10,218 nt of DNA, from positions 1 to 10,218 of the forward strand of contig SLJD01000130.1 in NCBI GenBank assembly GCA_007135295.1, given 5' to 3'. Both the position numbers and the translations under genes were made by a program. The first letter of the stretch is position 1. Each line of letters opens with the position of its first letter. This document shows positions 6,523 to 10,218 of the stretch, piece by piece. Source of the stretch: Phycisphaerales bacterium. GTDB taxonomy: Bacteria > Planctomycetota > Phycisphaerae > Phycisphaerales > SM1A02. The notes beneath the pieces are model-generated. The model had not been told where the DNA came from. It saw only the letters and a list, made by a program, of their open reading frames with translations, and ran no database searches.

Positions 6523-8154
6523 TCATCCGATGATTGGTAGCGAAGCCGCCCGGTTCAGTTCTTCTGTCGGACGTGCGATCAGGTCATAGCCATCGCTGTC
6601 CACAATCGTGCATCGGACGAGTTCGCCGGGTGACAGCGGCGTCTCGCTGATGATGAACGTAAGGGAGTCCACTTTCGGCGCCTGGTGGTAACATCGGCCC
6701 ACGGCTCGAAACAACGCCGCATCACCGGCATCGGTCCTCTCGCTGCGCTCATCGATAAGCACGTCGAACTGGCATTGCTGCTCAGCAACATACGAAGCGT
6801 TCTCGAATGCGATCGACTGCTGCAGCGCCATCAGTTCCTGCTCGCGGGCCGCCTTGACTTCATCGGGTACATGCAGTTCAGGATCTTGATCCATCCGCCC
6901 CGCCGGCGTGCCGGGCTCCCGTGAATACTGGAACACCCCCATCATATCGAAGCCGAACTCGTCGATGAACTCGAGCAGTTCTTCGTGGTCCTCATCCGTC
7001 TCACCCGGAAACCCCGTGATGAATGTCGTCCGGATCGCCAGCCCCGGAATGCGTTCACGCAATTTGTGCAGCAACTCCGCTTGGTCAGCTTTCGTGATGT
7101 TTCGCCGCATGGCTGACAGCATGCGATCCGACATGTGCTGGAGCGGAATGTCAATGTACTTGACGATGTTCGGCAGCTCAGCGATGGCATCAATCATCGC
7201 ATCGGTGAAATGCGTCGGATAGACGTACATGAGGCGCAACCACGCACCCATCTGGCCGCCATGTTCGGCAGCGACTTCGTTTAGTGCCGTTAGAAGGCCG
7301 ATCAGATCACCGGAATACGCTTTGTCGCCGGCTCGTGCGATGCCTGTTGCCGGTTCATTGCGGCCGTAGATGTCATAGCCGTAGCTCGTGGTGTCTTGAC
7401 CGATGAGGTTCAGTTCAAACGCTCCATCGGCCAGGAGCTGGCGGGCTTCATGGACAATACGGTCAAGCGGCTTGGATCGCATCTTTCCGCGAATCGATGG
7501 AATCGTGCAGAACGCGCACTTCTGGTTGCACCCTTCGCTGACGCGTAGATACGCCCAGTGACGCGGGGTCAGCCGGAATCGCCCGTCATCGTCCTCGAAA
7601 TATCCAATCCCCTGCCCGTCTGCCCCATTCACGGTCAGGCCGACCGTCTCGATGCCGCGTTGGCCTGCGGCCTGCAAGGCATTGCCGGCAATCCAGTACC
7701 GCGGCTGTTCGCCGGGATCGCCGACCGCCTTCCTTCGAGTTTCCGTCGACTCGCCGGCAACGGCTTCGATTACGTGGTCCCGGTCGAACACGCCGATCAT
7801 CGCGTCGATCTGAGGTGCCCAGTCGAGCAGTTTCGCGCGATGCCTCTGAACCAGACATCCCGCGACGACGACTCGTTTCAGGTCGCCCCGCTGCTTGCGC
7901 TCGATCGCTTCGCTTATAACTTCGAGCGATTCTTCCTTGGATGCCTCCAGAAAGCCGCAGGTGTTGATCACGATGGCGTCCGCGTCATCCTGCTCGGAAA
8001 CGAGTCGGAACCCGCTGTCCTGCAGCGTGCCGAGCATCTTCTCGGAATCAACAAGGTTCTTCGGACATCCGAGGCTGACAAACGCGACCGACTCGACGCG
8101 GGAGCGGTCTGCCGTCGGCATGGCTCGTGGATTGGATTGATTCGTTGCAGTCAT
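6523..8154 (-). CDS. rimO: Ribosomal protein S12 methylthiotransferase RimO
   Basis: The product is a radical-SAM enzyme that methylthiolates the conserved aspartate of ribosomal protein S12. It has 543 residues, against about 440 for typical RimO. The N-terminal UPF0004 domain has three cluster cysteines: Cys30 (SLGCPKNLVDSE), Cys66 (INTCGF) and Cys100 (VAGCLVQ). The radical-SAM motif CNQKCAFC (Cys209, 213, 216) follows, then FITGFPGETDEDHEE (378-392) and a C-terminal TRAM domain (about 455-530). SLGCPKNLVDSEKM and NTCGFLEASKEES mark RimO rather than MiaB. The extra length lies mainly in a segment between the two cluster domains (about 130-190), with smaller additions at the N-terminus and near 262-282. 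The start at 8154 lacks a clear Shine-Dalgarno; Met12 (8121) is an alternative. The gene follows nadD by 61 bases and converges on the peptidase gene. Confidence 0.96.
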   Translation of the reverse strand: MTATNQSNPRAMPTADRSRVESVAFVSLGCPKNLVDSEKMLGTLQDSGFRLVSEQDDADAIVINTCGFLEASKEESLEVISEAIERKQRGDLKRVVVAGCLVQRHRAKLLDWAPQIDAMIGVFDRDHVIEAVAGESTETRRKAVGDPGEQPRYWIAGNALQAAGQRGIETVGLTVNGADGQGIGYFEDDDGRFRLTPRHWAYLRVSEGCNQKCAFCTIPSIRGKMRSKPLDRIVHEARQLLADGAFELNLIGQDTTSYGYDIYGRNEPATGIARAGDKAYSGDLIGLLTALNEVAAEHGGQMGAWLRLMYVYPTHFTDAMIDAIAELPNIVKYIDIPLQHMSDRMLSAMRRNITKADQAELLHKLRERIPGLAIRTTFITGFPGETDEDHEELLEFIDEFGFDMMGVFQYSREPGTPAGRMDQDPELHVPDEVKAAREQELMALQQSIAFENASYVAEQQCQFDVLIDERSERTDAGDAALFRAVGRCYHQAPKVDSLTFIISETPLSPGELVRCTIVDSDGYDLIARPTEELNRAASLPIIG

Positions 8155-8190
8155 AGAGGATCGCCATTGTAGTCATACTGAGGGTTTGAA

Positions 8191-8208
8191 CGATCGATTT
8201 AGCGATCG
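8191..8208. repeat. Small inverted repeat in the nadD-rimO gap
   Basis: Two CGATCG hexamers (8191-8196 and 8203-8208) flank a 6-base spacer and can pair as a stem just after the nadD stop. The right copy is part of the octamer palindrome GCGATCGC (8202-8209). No T-run follows on the minus strand, so it is unlikely to terminate transcription into rimO. It may affect mRNA processing or have no role. Confidence 0.35.
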
Positions 8209-8215
8209 CGGGCAG

Positions 8216-8869
8216 CTACCGCCGCGAGGACGCCTGTCGGGCGGCTGCGCCATACAGACCGTGGCGGCGAATGTAATCAGCCACAGCCGGCGCAAGCAGA
8301 TCATCAACCGGTTCGCCGGCCTGAAGTCGGCGGCGGATCTCCGTCGCGCTGACCGCAACTTCCGGAACCTCAACCGCGCACCGCAGCCAGTCTGCGACTT
8401 CTTTCTCGGACCAGTGGTCGGAAAGGTCGCGGCGGAGCGATTCGTGATCGGCAGGCGGCCGGAGCATTACGGCCGGTCGGGCCAGTTGCAGAATCGTCCT
8501 CGCCTCATGCCAGCGGTGAAAGTTGGCCGCCTGATCCGATCCGATCAGCAGCCTCAAATCAACCTCGGGACCGTATCGCTCACGCAGGGCTCGGAGGGTA
8601 TTGACCGTGTAGCTTGGGCCGGCCTGCTCAAGTTCCACTGGATCGATTTCCGCGCCCGGAACCGACTCGATCGCGAGACGCAGCATCTTAAGCCGGTGTC
8701 GGGCATCGGTCGGCCGGTCGTCTTTCAGCGGGTTGGCCGACGTCGGTATGTATATCAGCCGGTCGCAGTCGAGCTGGTCCGCGACAAGTGGGGGCAGTTC
8801 GGTGTGGGCGCGGTGGGGCGGGTCAAAAGTCCCGCCGAACAGCAGAATTCGGTCTGGTCGATGTGACAC
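8216..8869 (-). CDS. nadD: Nicotinate-nucleotide adenylyltransferase
   Basis: The 217-residue product makes deamido-NAD from nicotinate mononucleotide and ATP in the cytoplasmic NAD pathway. It has the nucleotidyltransferase signature GGTFDPPHRAH (residues 12-22), IPTSANPLK (41-49), LIGSDQAANFHRWHE (108-122) and the ATP-binding SATEIRR (174-180). Length and motif spacing match NadD rather than the related CoaD. The start is GTG at 8867-8869, placed seven codons before FGGTFDPPH as in relatives. An ATG two bases further upstream is in another frame, and I see no strong Shine-Dalgarno. The gene lies between the unknown membrane protein gene (81-base gap) and rimO (61-base gap), all on the minus strand, which suggests one operon. 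Confidence 0.96.
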   Translation of the reverse strand: MSHRPDRILLFGGTFDPPHRAHTELPPLVADQLDCDRLIYIPTSANPLKDDRPTDARHRLKMLRLAIESVPGAEIDPVELEQAGPSYTVNTLRALRERYGPEVDLRLLIGSDQAANFHRWHEARTILQLARPAVMLRPPADHESLRRDLSDHWSEKEVADWLRCAVEVPEVAVSATEIRRRLQAGEPVDDLLAPAVADYIRRHGLYGAAARQASSRR

Positions 8870-8950
8870 ATCTACAGCATACGGCGGCGCGGCGCTGACC
8901 CCAAATGATTGCGCACCATTCGCCGACAGCTACTCCGGCAGCGAGAGGAC

Positions 8951-9373
8951 TCAGCGAGGCGGGAGAGACCCCTCAGGATCAGAAAAACGTCGGGCCGAGC
9001 CGATGTCCTCACCGGCCTGCAGGTCGGTGAGGGAGATGTCATCGAACCATTTTTCAACTTCTTCCGCTGTCAGAAGAACCCCGAGGGTGGTCTCCTCGTG
9101 ATCGAAGACGCTGTACCGCACGCCGACTGGCGTGGAGTAGATCCGTACCACGTACTCGCGCTGTTCGAGCGAGCCGATCAGTGGCAGATCTTCATGCGGA
9201 TCGGTACTCATCTGGTCGCTGTGGTCAATCGTGTGCGGCACGTCAATGGGGGGAACATCGAGGTGCTGGGCCTCGGTGCCCCTCGGCGCGAGCATCTGGA
9301 GCAGTGCTCCGATCACGACGAGAATCGCCGAGGCCAGCAGGACACGCTTGAATGAGATATTCAGGTGAGTCAT
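8951..9373 (-). CDS. Small membrane-anchored protein of unknown function
   Basis: From ATG 9373 the product has 140 residues. It starts MTHLNISFKRVLLASAIL and has one hydrophobic segment (about residues 10-28) after a basic residue pair, fitting a signal anchor or uncleaved signal peptide. A polar, Asp/His/Pro-rich linker follows. The soluble part contains YVVRIYSTPVGVRYSVFD and LGVLLTAEEVEKWFDDI; I recall similar small proteins (Y-V-RVY, RY-V-D, L-T-EEL) in planctomycetes, with no known function. The frame stays open up to an ATG at 9460, but that extension is Arg/Ser-rich, lacks a Shine-Dalgarno and overlaps the likely tRNA promoter, so the shorter start is preferred. It is the first of three minus-strand genes leading into nadD and rimO. 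Confidence 0.7.
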   Translation of the reverse strand: MTHLNISFKRVLLASAILVVIGALLQMLAPRGTEAQHLDVPPIDVPHTIDHSDQMSTDPHEDLPLIGSLEQREYVVRIYSTPVGVRYSVFDHEETTLGVLLTAEEVEKWFDDISLTDLQAGEDIGSARRFSDPEGSLPPR

Positions 9374-9432
9374 ATTGACGATATCGGCCGGACAGCCGGG
9401 GCGATGAATCAAAAAATCCCCGCTGGAGCGAC

Positions 9433-9460
9433 TTGTCGACCGCCGCGAATTCGCTACCAT
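9433..9460 (+). promoter_or_regulatory. Putative promoter of tRNA-Glu
   Basis: TTGTCG (9433-9438) and TACCAT (9455-9460) are separated by 16 bases. Each matches four of six bases of the sigma-70 consensus. Transcription would start about eight bases before the tRNA. This is inference from spacing and position. Confidence 0.45.
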
Positions 9461-9474
9461 ACGGCCAAACGGCT

Positions 9475-9549
9475 GGCCCCATCGTCTAGTCAGGTCTAGG
9501 ACATCAGGTTTTCATCCTGAAGACAGGGGTTCGAATCCCCTTGGGGTCA
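9475..9549 (+). tRNA. tRNA-Glu (anticodon UUC)
   Basis: The cloverleaf is complete. The acceptor stem pairs GGCCCCA (9475-9481) with TGGGGTC (9542-9548), with one G-T wobble, and A9549 is the discriminator. The D-arm has GTCTAG and AGGAC. The anticodon stem TCAGG/CCTGA holds the 7-base loop TTTTCAT, with anticodon TTC at 9511-9513. The T-arm is AGGGG-TTCGAAT-CCCCT (9525-9541). The CGTCTAG start of the D-arm and the GGTTCGAATCC T-arm are typical of bacterial tRNA-Glu. CCA is not encoded and must be added after transcription. The gene stands alone, with no second tRNA nearby. Confidence 0.96.
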
Positions 9550-9552
9550 TTG

Positions 9553-9575
9553 GCCCGCCAGATGGCGGGCTTTTT
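9553..9575 (+). terminator. Rho-independent terminator of tRNA-Glu
   Basis: The stem GCCCGCC/GGCGGGC (9553-9559 and 9564-9570) has the 4-base loop AGAT and is followed directly by five T residues (9571-9575). It begins four bases after the tRNA and would end its transcript. Confidence 0.9.
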
Positions 9576-9612
9576 CATTGGGTCGGTGAGGTGTGGGCCG
9601 ACGCAACGATCG

Positions 9613-9660
9613 TCCCATCGATACGATGGGAGGTGGCCGTTGCTTGGAGACGGCCTCTTT
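9613..9660 (+). repeat. Two tandem hairpins before the last gene
   Basis: The first hairpin pairs TCCCATCG (9613-9620) with CGATGGGA (9624-9631) around an ATA loop. The second pairs GGCCGT (9635-9640) with ACGGCC (9650-9655) and is followed by TCTTT. They lie 24-71 bases before the ATG at 9684. They could be a 5' leader structure of that mRNA or a weak back-up terminator for the tRNA. No known riboswitch class is recognised. Confidence 0.45.
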
Positions 9661-9683
9661 CAGAAGCCCGGGGTGAATCAGCC

Positions 9684-10218
9684 ATGCGGTTGAACCGAGC
9701 CGTCATCTCATCGCTCGTCCTGCTGCTTTTTGCCGACGGCTTCGCGGCTGTTCCTGACCTCTCGCCGACGCATCGGATTGAACTCGAAACCGCACGGGAT
9801 GGCGAGGATTACACCGAACAGGCATTTGTCGCCCTCGTTGAGCATGTCAGGCAATGGGATGGGGCTGTCTGGGAGGGCGCTGCGGATGCCGTCGTGATTG
9901 ATGCCGAGGTGACTGCCAGTCTGCTGACCGCTCCCGACGAGTTCCGTGGGCAACTCATCAGCATCGAAGGGCGGCTGGAACAGGCGACATGGGTTAATCC
10001 AGCATACGGCACCGCCCGGGAGTGGTTCGTGCGGCTCGAAGACGGCAGGCCGATCATCGTTTACGCCGTCGGCGACCGTCATGGTTCTGAGCAGATCGGG
10101 GCGAGCGTCTCGATCCTCACCCGGTTCTACAAGCCGATTGAACTTATCGCTCGCGACGGTCGGACACGTCGGTACCCCGCATTGGTTGGCACGCATCCCC
10201 GGTTTGCTACAGGAGACA
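9684..10218 (+). CDS. Exported protein of unknown function (3' end beyond window)
   Basis: The open frame gives 178 residues without a stop and runs off the right edge. The N-terminus is a clear signal peptide: MRLNRAV, a hydrophobic core about residues 8-17, and a likely cut near GFAA-VP (22/23). Residues 87-100 (EFRGQLISIEGRLEQ), the stretch around WFVRLEDGRPIIVY (114-127) and a closing VSILTRFYKPIELIARDG look like a small beta-barrel, perhaps OB-fold-like, as in exported proteins I recall from planctomycetes. No catalytic motif is visible. GGTGA at 9672-9676, seven bases before the ATG, supports the start. The antisense frame over the same bases is rejected as a shadow. Confidence 0.75.
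   Translation, partial: MRLNRAVISSLVLLLFADGFAAVPDLSPTHRIELETARDGEDYTEQAFVALVEHVRQWDGAVWEGAADAVVIDAEVTASLLTAPDEFRGQLISIEGRLEQATWVNPAYGTAREWFVRLEDGRPIIVYAVGDRHGSEQIGASVSILTRFYKPIELIARDGRTRRYPALVGTHPRFATGD

Noticed and set aside
6511..6545. Possible terminator between the converging peptidase and rimO genes
   Set aside because: Only a 4-base-pair ATCA/TGAT stem inside the rimO end and no T-run, so it is not convincing.
8186..8866. 226-codon plus-strand open frame opposite nadD
   Set aside because: nadD on the minus strand has all its motifs. The plus-strand translation is arginine-rich and low in recognisable structure.
9708..10196. 162-codon minus-strand open frame at the right end
   Set aside because: The plus-strand frame has a signal peptide, a Shine-Dalgarno and protein-like strands. 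The antisense frame has none of these.
1..10218. CRISPR arrays, insertion sequences, defence systems or phage genes
   Set aside because: No regularly spaced direct repeats, transposase motifs or phage-like proteins are visible, and the confident genes have housekeeping or unknown roles.

Overview
The window is GC-rich bacterial chromosome with ordinary housekeeping content and densely packed genes. The taxonomic signal points to Planctomycetota, possibly the Phycisphaerae. This is an inference from three things: an enlarged RimO, two small exported proteins of a style I associate with that phylum, and a short N-acetylglutamate synthase domain fused to ArgH. No rRNA or other marker settles the lineage. 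I see no mobile element, phage gene, CRISPR array or toxin gene.

Positions 1-4575 hold a plus-strand arginine biosynthesis cluster. The window opens inside the last 48 codons of argF (ornithine carbamoyltransferase). Next come argG, a fused argH(A) (argininosuccinate lyase plus a GNAT-type N-acetylglutamate synthase domain) and argJ. The argG/argH and argH/argJ junctions overlap by 10 and 4 bases, so translation is probably coupled. Together these genes cover carbamoylation of ornithine through to arginine. They also cover both ways of making N-acetylglutamate: de novo synthesis by the ArgA domain and recycling by ArgJ. argB, argC and argD are not in the window.

Positions 4584-4784 encode a small CsbD-family protein on the minus strand, converging on argJ. 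A 277-base divergent spacer with several inverted repeats separates it from a plus-strand gene (5062-6510) for a predicted exported M28-family metallopeptidase. This gene is the most unusual in the window. The stretch that should carry the first zinc ligands (the GGHxDS region and the bridging Asp region, roughly 45-50 residues) is cleanly absent in frame, while the later catalytic residues remain.

Positions 6523-9373 (or 9460) hold three minus-strand genes, probably one transcription unit in the order: small membrane-anchored protein of unknown function, nadD (NAD biosynthesis), rimO (ribosomal protein S12 methylthiotransferase).

Positions 9475-9575 hold a plus-strand tRNA-Glu(UUC) with a plausible promoter and a strong intrinsic terminator. 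After a short spacer containing two hairpins, a gene for an exported protein of unknown function begins at 9684 and runs off the right edge.
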